Positions 27,940 through 38,196 are shown, counted from the stretch's first letter. The stretch is DNA of 38,196 nucleotides from Gracilaria caudata (GCA_030374735.1 JASCIV010000148.1:1-38196); one strand, 5' to 3'. Notes: generated from the sequence alone by a model not told the origin. A program made the numbers and translations.

Positions 27940-28800
27940 CACGGCGACGAAAGGCTTGACAGCGAAAGATTCCGAAACCTGTGTAGAGAAGGATGAGGCA
28001 CACGGCAAAGAATCTCTTTCCACCTGTGGTAAGGTTTCAGTAGAGACTCCAGTGAGTACGACAAAGAGAGGCACTGTGCCGGAATTTTGGAAACCGCTCG
28101 AAAATAGTTGAGTCTCAGTTGGAGTCGTCAGAGGAAGAAATTACTAAAACGCATCATACCCGAAGGGGTCCACAACGTGCCTCTGATGATGTTAATCCGT
28201 CAACTTCACGACAGACCAGAGCCAAAACTACTCCAACTCCTTCCGAAGAAGAGGCAGATAATGAACCATCTATCATCTATGGTAGGCGGTGAGATTGCTT
28301 GCGTGAAAAGCAAAGAATCCCAGAAACAGAAATATCCTTCCAGGAATGCATGTAGAGATGCGGGTGGCAGCGCTTCTTCTGTTTCCATTTCTCGTGGAAA
28401 ACGTCAAAATTCGGCTGCCAAGAACACAGTATGTTCTACGAAAAAGGTCGAGCTTTGAAAGCTAAGACGGCCAAAAAGCAGACAAAGGCCAAGATATCGA
28501 GGACAATTTCTCTAGTGTTGGGCGAAGAAAAGGTTGATTTATCATCTATGGTTGAAACTGAGACGCAAGCGTTAAGAATGCAGCAAACAAAAGGCAAAAA
28601 TTTCCTGCAACGGATGTTGGTGAAGATGTACTGGAAATTAGTACCCCTGTTTCCATTCCACGACGTCGCCAAACGTCGTCCGTAAAACATTCAGCCGGAT
28701 CTAAGAGAAAATAACGCGCTTGGAACACCATTTCTGATGAGAAACAGGGGAATGAAGGCAGGCGCGGGAACCGAAGCCTCCCAAAGCGCTACAGACAGTG
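27940..28800 (+). pseudogene. Unrecognised decayed frame coding a disordered acidic/basic protein
   Basis: Frames with protein-like, low-complexity text follow one another: TAKDSETCVEKDEAHGKESL, VESQLESSEEEITKTHHTRR, SRQTRAKTTPTPSEEEADNE, GEIACVKSKESQKQKYPSRN, then ISTPVSIPRRRQTSSVKHS. Each change of frame needs a single-base shift, and stops occur between. It is rich in S, T, E, K and R, like disordered regions of nuclear or gag-type proteins. There is no domain to name, so the call is weak. Confidence 0.35.
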
Positions 28801-29597
28801 ATTTTGTATTGGACTCAGACAGCATCATTCTTCACCAGTGTCCTGATCTCGACAGCAGAAGAACGAAAGAGTTACCTTTTCCACGTTTGTTGGGGTTTTA
28901 AGCAGGTTTTCCCAAAGTATTATCCAGTTCTTGCCTAAATTGTAGTGCATTCTCGACAAACTTTTCTCAGTGGTAAACTGCGTGCATATTATGCATGAAA
29001 TATGCACTTAGCTTTCTTTCTTTTTCATACATGAAGCGCTCTCAAATGTACTAGACTTTCACAAAATGAACTAGCCTGTTAAAGTTTCCATTCCAATGGA
29101 ATGGGAATCACCGAATCCGAGAGAACGGCACAAGCATATGACTAGTCTCATCCTCGAGAACCTTGGGAGTAGTAATGCTGGAGTTAAGTAGATTTTAACC
29201 TAATCGGAGTGAACTTAAAAGAGTAGAGAAGCACGGGTGTAAAAGATATCGGAAAAACTCTGGTTGGTAGCTACTTCGTAGAATTCAGAATGCAAGAAAC
29301 TCCTATACGACTTCCTATTTCTCTGGAAAAGATGCCTGTTTCCTTCTATCTACCTCAAAACGCCACTTTGAAGCTCCAGCACATTGGCTTTTTAATCTCT
29401 GTGCTCCGCTCAACCTAACATTCCACCTGTCCATCCATCAAGTGGGATCTTGATTGGTTCTCCATAGCAGTAGTCTACAGTGTGAATATCGAGTTGGAGG
29501 TTTACGCAGTATTGGTGGCCCTTCCAAGTGGATTGCTGGAGGCACTTTGCCAAGTGAGACCAAGCTGATACTTTACTACTAATCTTAGTTAATGCTC
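28801..29597. other. Region upstream of the LTR retrotransposon
   Basis: No gene recognised. A 17-bp palindrome CCATTCCAATGGAATGG occurs near 29088. The five bases before the LTR (TGCTC, 29593-29597) are the candidate target-site duplication. Confidence 0.45.
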
Positions 29598-30033
29598 TGT
29601 AGTTAATTTTATAATATTTTAGTCAACGAAGTGCAGCTCACCGTGCACCTCCACATGGCCACGTGGCTATAATGCAGCGAGGCCAGGGGGAGGGTGACGC
29701 TCACCTCATACAGGTTAGCCTGAAGACGTCGCCACAGCCTCGATAATAAAGTTAATTACCTCCTGGTTAAGTGTTTCCAACTAAGGTTTCTACAGTCGAC
29801 CTTCTAGGATAACCAGTACCCTTCAGGTTTTACTAGCACGTTGTGCGCCTGCCACCACACCTATCAAGTGGTACAGGTGAGCCAGCTGGCTATCTTGCAC
29901 CTCCCCGAGATCGGTACTTCTCTCACCTCTCGGGTATTCCTTTTACACCTTCTAGGTTGAGCCCTCCGAGTGCTCCCTAGCCAAGCGACCACCGAACACC
30001 ATTCTGGTTGTAGCTCGCTGCTATTATACTACA
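29598..30033 (+). repeat. 5' LTR (436 bp)
   Basis: It begins TGTAGTTAATTTTATAATAT and ends CTATTATACTACA, so the ends form the short inverted repeat TGTAGT...ACTACA with canonical TG and CA. AATAAA at 29745-29750 can serve as polyadenylation signal. A G-box core (CCACGTGG) lies near 29652. The right end is fixed by the candidate primer-binding site three bases further on. Confidence 0.75.
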
Positions 30034-30036
30034 TTT

Positions 30037-30052
30037 TGGTCTCCCGACCTAG
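30037..30052 (+). other. Candidate tRNA primer-binding site
   Basis: TGGTCTCCCGACCTAG starts with TGG, complementary to tRNA CCA, and lies three bases after the LTR end, the normal place. I cannot name the priming tRNA; it does not look like the common initiator-Met site TGGTATCAGAGC. Confidence 0.55.
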
Positions 30053-30169
30053 AAACTGTGGTCTACCAATCTGGTTTGAAGGTTTTGAAGGGAAGGAAGA
30101 GGAATCGTTTACCCGTAAGGTTTGCGAGGATCACTAAAAAGCGATTACGCTAGTCGTCAGTTTACCAAT

Positions 30170-31700
30170 ATGGAGAAGAAATCCGTACCTAGACGCACCT
30201 TGAGGGTAATGGGCTGAGAGAAGGGCGCAAGTTCCTCTTTGGCACCCGTGGATCCCATTCTGGAAAACCCGGAGGAGTTACTCTGCGAACGCATCTTTAC
30301 GCTCCAGGCCGAAGGAGGGGAGCAGACGGCAGAGGTTGCCGCTCCCCTGGCTACGAGAGGCGCCACATATGACCAAACGGTAGCGTCCGCGGACGCCCCG
30401 GATACTAGAGTGGTTGTTCCAAAATTGAACGTTCGTTACATTACCGAAATGGTGGTGGGGCGAGCTGTGCACGAGCTCGCGGCCAACTACTAGCGTTGGT
30501 GTATCAATTTCTCGAGCAGAATGCCGGGGGTAACATTGACCAAATGGTGCAAGAGTCCTTACAGGAACATCGTCAGGAACGTTTGCAAGAGCTTCAAACC
30601 GCCTCAGTAAGTTCTCCCTCCGCGCGAGACAACCAAAAGGTGTTCACAGTAGAGGATAATCTCTACCCTAACCTTCCGCTCAACCAAATTGGTGAGAAGC
30701 CCATGGACCCGGTCCGGGTAATGGCAGACCCTCGTGGTGACGTGGGCCCGAACATTGTATATCTCCCGGACCCCATTGGTAGATCCGCAAGGGAACCAGG
30801 TGCTGGTGACTCCGATAGAAGTTGTGGTTCGTCGAGCTCAGAGGACGAGCGGCGACGAAGAACAAAAGATGAGAAGAAACCTAAAAAGGTGAAGAGAAAG
30901 GGTCATCGGTCGGACCCCGACTCCTCAGACTCAGATACCGAAACTGAATTCACGAGTGACGATGACCGTAAAGTTCGCGGAAACGCCGGAAGGATTCCCG
31001 ACGTAAGAAGGAAAATTCAAGCCGTTAGGGTAAAGCCAAACGGTACAACTTGTCGGAGTCAGACTCCGACAGTGATATCGACCTACAAGTGATAAAACCG
31101 CTTAATTACCTTTTTACAAAGGCGGTTGACTAGACAACCTATAGGTTGAATAATCGATCTTCAGAAGATACCGAGGAGGTTGCGCAGAAGATCACTAAGA
31201 AGCCTAAGCGGCTTAGTTTCCAAAGGGGGGATACTACCTTTTCAGGTGAAGACCCCATCGCGATTATACACTTCCTGAGGAAGTTCAAAATCGCAGGTGA
31301 CCAGAACGGTTTCTCAGAGAGCGCTGCCATGTGACTCTTCCAATACCACGTGAAAGGTCAAACCGCCACCCTAATACACAGTAGGATGGAAGGTAACATC
31401 ATGGTGGTGGATGAAGAGAAGACGGATATGTTGACGACATACTCAGCAGTAGTCAACTGCCTCTTAGAGACGTATACTACCAATGAGGTGATCCAGGAGG
31501 CTTATGCAGAAGTCCTCGCATACCAGCAACGGGCAGGACAGACAAAAAGGAAATTCGCTAAGTCACTATTCGCGTTAGCGACCCGATGCGGTAATGTTTT
31601 TACCACCACAAGGTTGAAGTCGATGTTAGCCGACAACGTCGACGCGTCGATAAGGGCGCAGGTGAGGAATTACCTCGCATCTCACCAGAAGGCTGATTAT
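30170..31700 (+). pseudogene. Gag of the chromovirus-type element
   Basis: An ATG at 30170 opens MEKKSVPRRTLRVMG, then an in-frame TGA (30215-30217). The frame continues to 30493, shifts, and runs through an acidic, S/D/E-rich central part (DPDSSDSDTETEFTSDDDRK) before another shift and two TAG stops. The capsid-like helical domain follows: RLSFQRGDTTFSGEDPIAII, HFLRKFKIAGDQNG, then AYAEVLAYQQRAGQTKRKFA, typical of Ty3/gypsy Gag (F.G....I..FL..F). A TGA at 31332-31334 interrupts it where Trp is expected. No CCHC zinc knuckle can be found between the capsid and protease, so that part seems deleted. Confidence 0.8.
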
Positions 31701-32444
31701 GTCACCGTCCTCAGTACTGGGGCGGGACCCAATCTGGTGAATGGCAAACTCTTACCGAAACGGTTAATGCAGACGATACGGCCCTGTACGATCATCAACC
31801 CACTGGTGGACGCAAATAACCGACCGCTCTCGGTGCTCGGATATACCACCTTAATGGTTATCGTACAGAACATTAAGGTGCGCGTTTGCTTTATTTTGGT
31901 TAACCATCTAGCTACAGACTGTATCCTCGGAACTAGATTCATTGATTGCCACGTACGAGCGATATTCCCTCGCTCTCCCACAGTTATCTTCAATAACGGC
32001 CCGCGAGTGGCCATAATCGGCAACTATAATGGTAAGATAGCGACACCAACAACGGTGCCACTGTCTTCCTCAGAAAAACCTGTTGGTACAGATTCCAATA
32101 AGGTGCGCCTCGCGCAGCAGGTAAGTATCCCTGCTACGCACCAAATGGTTGTCAAAGTAACTTGTACCAGACCCGGGTTGATATCCATTCACAACTACAC
32201 CAAGTTGGCAGAACGAAGAATGAACTTAACCTTAACCGCAAACGGAATCCTTAACAAATCTTTCAAGGTATACGTTAGCAATTTCAGCAACCACGCCGTC
32301 GAACAACCCAAGAACACCGTCTTCGGTACGGCCCTCCCGCCCCCGCACACATATTTACCATTACACCATCATGGTCTACATGCCCCGTGGACGTGGCGGC
32401 TAAGGAGGGGGGAGGAAGCACGAAAGACCGAGACCAAACGGTAA
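31701..32444 (+). pseudogene. Aspartic protease region, catalytic Asp missing
   Basis: The segment STGAGPNLVNG corresponds to the active-site DTGAGPNLV of Ty3/gypsy proteases, but the catalytic Asp reads Ser (AGT). The flap and C-terminal pattern follow: LGYTTLMVIVQNIKV, FILVNHLATDCILGTRFID (compare LA.D.ILGT.F). The frame runs directly out of Gag (ASHQKADYVTVLSTGAG), consistent with a deletion that removed the Gag zinc knuckle and the first protease residues. It ends in a shifted stop at 32442-32444. Confidence 0.8.
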
Positions 32445-33540
32445 AGGAAAACGCCGAACCGGTCCCCAACACAGATATGAAAATGACGTTGGATTCTGTG
32501 AGGGATTGGAGAGAGGAAGTTAATATCGGCCTAGAAGGTAAACGGACTCGAAGCCGAGTCCTCTCTATGTTAGAAATGTTCGAAACCATGTGGTCGGGGC
32601 GCCTTGGCGAAATTAAGGCTCCCCAACACCACAATGATCTGGTGCTGGACGTTAAGCCCATACACCAGCAGCCATACCGAGCCCGTCCAAAATCCCGCGA
32701 GGTAGAAGTCGAGGAAGTAAGGAGGATGCTCCGTAAAGGTCTGATTGATCTTGCAAATGCAGAATGAGCAAGCCCCGAGGTGCTTGTGCAGAAACGCGGT
32801 GAAACCTGAATGTCTTTCTGTATTGATTACAGGAAGCTGAACGCCGTGATGGTGAGGGATTCATATCCCATACCAAGAATGGATGGGTGCATAGACTCTC
32901 TCGGAGATGCACAGATCTTCACCACTTTGGACGCCAACTGCCGATATTGGCAGATAGACATACCTGAGGAGGATAGGTACAAGACTGCGTTTACGTATCA
33001 CGCAGGCCTATATAGGTTCTTGCAGATGCCCTTCGTGTTGCGCAATGCGCCGGCGACATTTCAGCGCGCTCTTGATATTATCCTATCGAAGGTGAAGTGG
33101 ACTACCGCATTGGTTTATACAGATGACGTAGTCATCTACTCCAAGTCGGTGGAAGAGCATTACGATCACGTCCGCACGGTGCTAAAGCTGCTCATGGACG
33201 CGGGAGTCACTACCAAACTACGAAAGTGCCTGTTCTTTGACCAAAATGTGGAGTACATGGGCCATAACATTAGCCCAGTTCGACTAGAAGTAGCAGAACG
33301 GAACATCCGAGCGGTACAAGAAGCAAAGATTCCTCGCACACAGACGGACATCCGCTCCTTTAGAGGTTTATGTAATGTATACCGACGGTTCATAAAAGGG
33401 CTCGCGAAGATAGCGGCACCCTTGAACCGCCAACCACAGCAGAGACAACCTGCGAGGTTCGAGTATTTAGAAGATGATGAGATCGAGGCCTTTAAGAAGT
33501 TGAAAGCAGCCCTCCTGTCCCCACCAATTCTGGCGTTACC
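32387..33540 (+). pseudogene. Reverse transcriptase domain
   Basis: The order is typical: linker LVLDVKPIHQQPYRARPKSR and VRRMLRKGLIDL, then ASPEVLVQKRG, FCIDYRKLNAV, SYPIPRMDGCIDSLGDAQIF, TTLDANCRYWQIDIP (first catalytic Asp), LQMPFVLRNAPATFQRALD and ALVYTDDVVIYSKS (YTDD box). The connection GHNISPVRLEV and FRGLCNVYRRFIKGLAKIAA follows. Two TGA stops (32765-32767 and 32807-32809) stand where Trp is conserved. All three catalytic aspartates are intact, so the domain died only by stops and nearby frameshifts. Confidence 0.93.
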
Positions 33541-33965
33541 GAAAACGGGAAAACGATATATGTTAGACACAGATGCTTCTGAAGGACAGATCGGATGCTG
33601 CCTGATGCAGGAGCAAAACGAATCGCCCCTACCTATTCGTTATTGGACCGCCCGTTCTCGCAAACTGATCGTAACTACTCCGTTACCGAGAAGGAATGCC
33701 TCGCGGTGGTATGGAGTATGCTGATGCTTCGCCCCTACCTATATGGTGTTCGGTTCATCGTCAGAACTGACCATGACGCCTTAAGGTGGATTCTTGGTTT
33801 GGTAGATGCCTCTGGTAGGTTGGCGCGATGGCGCCTCCGGTTGTCGGAGTTCGACTACGAAGTACAGTACCGACCCGGTGTGAAGCATAAAGCAGCAGAC
33901 GGCATGTCAAGGCTGAGCACGACAGGCCTAGACACCGAGCCGGTAGAGGATGATATCCCGTGCTT
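33541..33965 (+). pseudogene. RNase H domain
   Basis: Visible motifs are YMLDTDASEGQIGC (first Asp), a frameshift near 33620-33720, NYSVTEKECLAVVWSMLMLR (Glu), IVRTDHDALRWIL (second Asp) and VQYRPGVKHKAADGMSRLS (final Asp). This is the Ty3/gypsy RNase H directly joined to reverse transcriptase. A single shift, from frame 3 to frame 1, splits it. Confidence 0.92.
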
Positions 33966-34079
33966 CATCATCCAGCTGGCCCGCCCAGAAGAACATGGGC
34001 AGCCAGAAACCATTATAGGTATATGGGACGACGAGGAGCTAATAATGAAACCGGAGGCAGTGATAATAGGAGCATTAGA

Positions 34080-35550
34080 GGAGGTGGATGATGCGCCGAT
34101 TACTAAGGAAGAGTTTCTGCGAGAACAGGAGAAGGATTCGTACTGCAAGACCCTGATGAACCGAACTGGTATAAGAGGGTCTAAGTTTCTCCTAGACCAC
34201 GAAGGTTACATTGTACGATGTTCGTCGTTGAACGGAGCCCTCCAGAGGGTTCTGTCAGACTCTCTCCGCCAAAAGGTGCTGTACTTATCCCATTCTTCTC
34301 ACCTTTCAGGTCATCCTTGGGCCACCAGGTTATACTACACTCTAAGGAGGCAGTTCTACTGGCCACGTATGGCGCATGACGTATACACCTAAGTGGCTCG
34401 ATGCGCCTTTTGTGTAAAGACCCAAGGTGTTGTTTGGAGGCATTGGAAGTATCTCAAGCTCTTCCCGGCAGCAAGACCCTTGGCGTTTGTCGAAATCGAC
34501 ATCCTGGACCCTTGCTGACCACCTCTGATGGTTATCGATTTGTCGTTGTCATCACCGATCGGTTTTTGAAGCTCACGCTTTCTACTCCTCTGAAGAATAC
34601 CAAGGCTTCCGTGCTGGCGCAAGCTTTCCTGGAGAACTGGGTATACCCCTACGGGGCCCCGATGTACCTACTCACCGATAATGGTTCCAACTTGGCTTCC
34701 AAGTTCTTCGAAGCGGTGTGCTCCATGCTTGGTGTGAAACACTATTTCACAACCGCATACCACTTCCAAAACGAATGGTCAGGTGGAGTGGTTTAACAAG
34801 ACCCTGGGGGCACGATTTCGGCACTACGTAGAGGAACACCAGACTGGTTGGGCAAGCTATGTGCAGCCCTTGACGTACGCATACAACCTACAGGTGCAGA
34901 GAACTACTCAGGCAACACCGTTCGACCTAGTTCTATCGCGTACACCTCAAGGTATTGTGTTACAAGCTGGCCCAGGGAACTATGGAGCCCCTGGTACCAT
35001 GACGGCAGTGCAAGCGAAGCGGAACATACTTGCTAAGCTACATACGTCCTTAAAGGTGGCTACGGCGAAAATGACGGCAGCGCAGAAACGCTCCAAAGCC
35101 TACTACAACCGACAGGTGAAGCATGTTACGAAGGTGGAAGTTGGGGACTATGTCTCTGTTGACGCCCCACCCAATGAGTCACGGCCGACCACGGCAGAAG
35201 AGAAGGACGACTTTACCATTGATGGTGATATTCGATTTAAGCTCCTGCAGAAGGCTACAGGATCTAACAAGGTGATAGCAGCGAACGAACACACCTTGAC
35301 GGTCTTAACGGATGGACTAAAGAATACCATATCGGTAGACTGGGTTACCGTCGATCCAACTCCCCGTTCCCACGCAGATGGGTCGGTTACGGAACCTGCC
35401 ACGGCGCAGGAAGGTGACCACGTAACGATCCCCGGCACCGATACGGTAAATATGCGCACGAAAGCTCAGTCGCCGGAGATACCGGTCACAGCTGACCCCA
35501 CAGGTCCCGCGGTACACGATTCCAAACTGTATCGATATACAGAGCACTAA
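34080..35550 (+). pseudogene. Integrase (HHCC, DDE core and C-terminal region)
   Basis: The zinc-binding part reads YLSHSSHLSGHPWATRLYYT, QFYWPRMAHDVYT, a TAA at 34390-34392, then VARCAFCVKTQG (H..H..C..C). The catalytic core has FVEIDILDP (first Asp), a frameshift, SDGYRFVVVITDRFLKLT, GAPMYLLTDNGSNL (second Asp), then a further shift at about 34780 before NGQVEWFNKTLGARF (the Glu). The C-terminal part runs through TYAYNLQVQRTTQATPFDLV, KRSKAYYNRQVKHVTKVEVG and a TIDG/KLL segment to the stop at 35548-35550. All three DDE residues survive. Confidence 0.9.
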
Positions 35551-35599
35551 AAACCATAATGGAGAAACGGACGACCACACATCCACGCCCACACCTCAG

Positions 35600-35779
35600 A
35601 AATTGGCCGTCGATACCATTGTTGGTCACCAACACACGCCCCAAAGGTTGAAATACCGCGTTCGGTGGTATAGATATACAGCGGAAGAAGACACATCTGA
35701 ACCTCCTGGTCATCTTCCACGCAACTTCCGTCTACGGTATTGGGGTAGGCCTGGGAAAACGCCGCCCTCTGACGCCTAA
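35600..35779 (+). pseudogene. Chromodomain at the end of Pol
   Basis: In a frame shifted from the integrase end, VDTIVGHQHTPQRLKYRVRW, YRYTAEEDTSEPPGHLPRNF and LRYW match the retrotransposon chromodomain (V..I..H......YRV.W.GY..EEDTWEP...L). The usual Trp of DTWEP is Ser here. Such chromodomains direct integration to marked chromatin and place the element among the chromoviruses. Confidence 0.85.
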
Positions 35780-35899
35780 CAAGCGCGCTGCGGTGCATTG
35801 CGCTAAGGAGAGGGGTGGCAGGAGTCACTGTGTTGACCAAGCTGGTTCGGAAGTAGATAAGAAGAACACTCAGGAGAAGAGGACAAGACCAGGATTTGC

Positions 35900-35905
35900 T
35901 TTATT
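35900..35905 (-). terminator. AATAAA poly(A) signal of the antisense gene
   Basis: AATAAA on the minus strand lies ~75 nt after the final stop of the antisense frame (35982-35980), the right position for its 3' end. It supports independent transcription from the minus strand. Confidence 0.5.
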
Positions 35906-35979
35906 AAAGTGCATAAGAAATACTAACTAGGTGTGAAGGTGACATAGAGGAAGAGAGTAGGCCTTCTCGTACCGATCGA

Positions 35980-38196
35980 TTAGCCAAGAAACGGTTCGTC
36001 ATCCATGAAATCGGGCACAGGAAGGACGACAGGTCTGCTGCCAGGGCCGACGCCCCAACCAGGCTGGTTGGGCTCGCCTGGAGTCCCGCTAGCGGATCAC
36101 GCCGACAAGTGTGGTGCAAAACCCTGGGACCCACTTGGGTGAAGGCTGGGAGGCAACGGGGGCAGCGAGAACGACACGATTGACGCTGGAGCCGGGGTGG
36201 TTGTGGTCGGAGCAGGCAGCGGAACATTACCCACAGGGTACCTGGCCAAGCTGCCCAGGAGGGGACCAACAGTGGTGTCGAGCAACGGATCTCCATTACT
36301 ATTCGCGCTATCGACAATTGCACCCAAGTCGGTAACATGCTGCGTGACGGCCTGGTACATATCGGCCTGAAAGTGGTTGCGGAACGTCACAAAACGGTTG
36401 AGCGCGGCGACGTAGTCGTCGTGACGCGGGATGAGTTGCTCGAGAAGGGCCAGTGCTTCCTGCATATTCCGTGGATCGGGACGGTTGAGACGCGTGAAGC
36501 CTATGCGTTGGATACGCATCAGCGCGCCACTCAAGGCAGGAGCCGTTACCGGCTCGCAACCGCCAGCGGAAGGCGGGTTCCCCGACAACCGTTGCGATGA
36601 ACCAGCGGTAGACGAATGAGGAACCGATTGCGGTACTTTTATCTTGGCGACACCGGAGAGGGAGCCGCCGGGTACAGAAGTAGCGCCGGTCGGGGTAGCC
36701 CCATCGGGTGTCTCCACGGCGTGCTCGAACCGTGGCATGGTTTCGCCCGCCGGCATCTCTCCCGAAAAGAAATTCTCGCCCGGAGTTGGCACCTTAAGGT
36801 TATCGAAGTCCCAGACTTCCCAGTTCTGTTCTTGACGTCACTTGCGGTTGAGGGACGCAGCGAGGTAGGCTTCGAGGTGCGCGACCGTGAAGGAGGTGCC
36901 ATCCACGATATAAGAGGTACCAATACGGCGGATGAGCTCAACCACCGCGTGGGTTAACCAGAAAAGACAGCTGACGGGGGAAGAACCATAAGTGGTGATG
37001 TTTTGATGCGAACATCGACTGTCCCACGTTATACCGTCACGGATCGCTTGTAAGGCCAACATTTCACCAGGACGCCCCACTTCGCTAAAGCGATCGACCA
37101 AATGGTGTGGTAATAACCTTCGTTCCGCTGAACGAGGCTGCCAAACTATGCCAAGACTGGTGGAGTCGGTACACCTAACCATTGTGGTACTTCGTAACGG
37201 GCCCACCAGGGCGGTTGCACCACATACCAGTGACGGCGGCTGTCGTCGTTCTGCGAGTAGAACTCGAGGTTATGGAACCCATGCATGGTGCGGACGAAAC
37301 TGGGGCGGTGGCGCATACGAGATTCGATTGCGGCATCCGCGCCCCACCGATCGCAGTCACACCAATGAATTCGGTCGTACGGCGTATCTAACGCCAGGAT
37401 GTTGTCGCCTGTAGGCACCCAAGCGGCTCTTACCAATGCGGTGAATCACTTGAACTAGGTTATGGAAGTAATGGAACTCCTCATTACATCGAACATACGC
37501 CAAGTCGCTGGGGATAACCGGAGGGATGAAGTACCGAAACGGTGCGTGGCGCTTACGCTGAGCAAAGCACCCCTGCATCCCAGGGCGGGGTTGGTTTTCG
37601 CGATTCCGTACCGGTAGCGAGATGGGAACAGCGCCCATGCGGTGGCAGTCTCAACGGAGTCAAGTAGCGTAGTCCGTCCACAGAGGGTGCTTGTGCATGC
37701 TACCTATACCGGCTGAGTTCACCAAAATCGGCCACGAGTTGGTCTGGAGGATGTTAACGGGCACCTCGTTAGGTAAAGGCCCGAAGGGGCGGCCAGGAGT
37801 CTACGAAACCACCATAAGGTAAGGATCGAAGGTTGACGGACCACCTATCGGTACGCCGCCCGCTGGCGCCGCACCACTCGGTGTTCCCATAGACCCACCG
37901 TGGGACGGGTAAGAAGTCGGTACCGGAGCGGTGAGGGAGCGACCCCGCATGCGGCTGTGCGTGTTGGGCTTCGAAATGCCGCGGAAGCCCCGGCTCCCAC
38001 GGGATCCACGAGAACCCCTACCACTCATGGTCGAGGTCTCTAACCGAGATGATGCGACGCGAAGAATCGGCTCGACGTCCAGGTCTATATACCCATCGGG
38101 GTTGCGCGAGCGGCCCGCCGATATGAACCCTTCGGGTGTTGCGTCCGCTGACGAACAGGCGTCCGCGCCCACGGCGGGCACAAACCGGACCGGTGT
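35980..38196 (-). pseudogene. Large unrecognised antisense gene next to or inside the retrotransposon, 5' end outside window
   Basis: From the window edge to TAA at 35982-35980 the minus strand reads as one ~740-codon protein with two frameshifts (about 37430 and 37100). Isolated stops lie at 37803, 37662, 37653, 37148, 36840 and 36099; each codon is given by its minus-strand first base. It begins with an arginine/glycine part (MSGRGSRGSRGSRGFRGISK; ATG at 38028, though the frame is open to the edge). A structured, aromatic-rich middle follows (RYFIPPVIPSDLAYVRCNEE, NILALDTPYDRIHWCDCDRW, QNDDSRRHWYVVQPPWWARY), then GTSYIVDGTSFTVAHLEAYL. The end is proline/serine-rich with one helical block (NMQEALALLEQLIPRHDDYV, FRNHFQADMYQAVTQHVTDL). 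The family is unknown. Decay resembles that of pol. The position after pol recalls the antisense ORFs of plant Tat-lineage elements, but no sequence likeness is claimed. Confidence 0.7.

Larger units (their letters stand above)
29598..38196 (+). mobile_element. Ty3/gypsy chromovirus-type LTR retrotransposon, decayed, 3' end outside window
   Basis: The element opens with an LTR at 29598-30033 and a candidate primer-binding site. Gag, aspartic protease, reverse transcriptase, RNase H, integrase and a C-terminal chromodomain follow in Ty3/gypsy order, the last ending at 35779. Coding is broken by about ten frameshifts and a similar number of stops, many of them TGA or TAG where Trp or Gln is expected. 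No copy of the LTR start (TGTAGTTAATTTTATAAT) occurs after the chromodomain, so the 3' LTR must lie beyond the window, be lost, or follow the antisense frame at 35980-38196. The right boundary given here is the window edge, not a true end. Confidence 0.88.

Noticed and set aside
35800..35830. Purine-rich stretch AAGGAGAGGGGTGGCAGGAG as polypurine tract of a 3' LTR
   Set aside because: The following sequence does not resemble the LTR start TGTAGTTAATTTTATAAT, so the 3' LTR is not here.
1..38196. tRNA or rRNA genes, and bacterial-type operons or defence systems
   Set aside because: No cloverleaf, rRNA core or clustered same-strand operon was recognisable; gene content and retrotransposon structure are eukaryotic.

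Overview
The window looks like nuclear DNA from a eukaryote with compact, mostly intronless protein genes set beside transposon-rich, decayed DNA. The evidence is an AAK1/GAK-type protein kinase, a type II membrane GT61-like glycosyltransferase, secreted cysteine-rich proteins, A/ACC Kozak-like contexts before several start codons, a chromodomain Ty3/gypsy retrotransposon and relics of a mitochondrial carrier and a plant/AROM-like shikimate enzyme. A red alga or another protist alga would fit, but this is inference: nothing here fixes the taxon.

Gene-rich part (1-12.2 kb). In order: an unrecognised coiled-coil protein (119-1018, +); a NAK-family kinase (1344-2987, -) divergent from a GT61-like glycosyltransferase (3719-5497, +) across a 731-bp shared promoter; a convergent pair of paralogous secreted proteins that keep all 16 cysteines in the same order (7611-8354 + and 9322-10059 -); and an EXD1/RNase D-like 3'-5' exonuclease (11253-12032, +). 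The exonuclease is followed by a second reading frame that looks like its displaced C-terminus. Two G-box palindromes lie upstream of it.

Decayed part (12.9-29.6 kb). A mitochondrial carrier pseudogene (-) lies head-to-head with a dehydroquinase-shikimate dehydrogenase pseudogene (+). Next come a frameshifted unknown gene (-), an old Ty3/gypsy relic (-), a ~440-bp foldback, an unknown decayed frame (+), two decayed purine-rich frames on the minus strand, a Plavaka-like transposase relic (+) and one more disordered decayed frame (+). The sequence between them is AT-rich and apparently empty.

Retrotransposon part (29.6 kb to the end). A 436-bp 5' LTR (TGTAGT...ACTACA), a candidate primer-binding site, then gag, protease, reverse transcriptase, RNase H, integrase and a chromodomain on the plus strand, all interrupted by stops and frameshifts. 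No 3' LTR follows the chromodomain. Instead a ~740-codon unrecognised coding frame runs on the opposite strand from the window edge back to 35980, with its own AATAAA, decayed to a similar degree. An additional antisense gene inside a chromovirus is the most novel candidate in this window.
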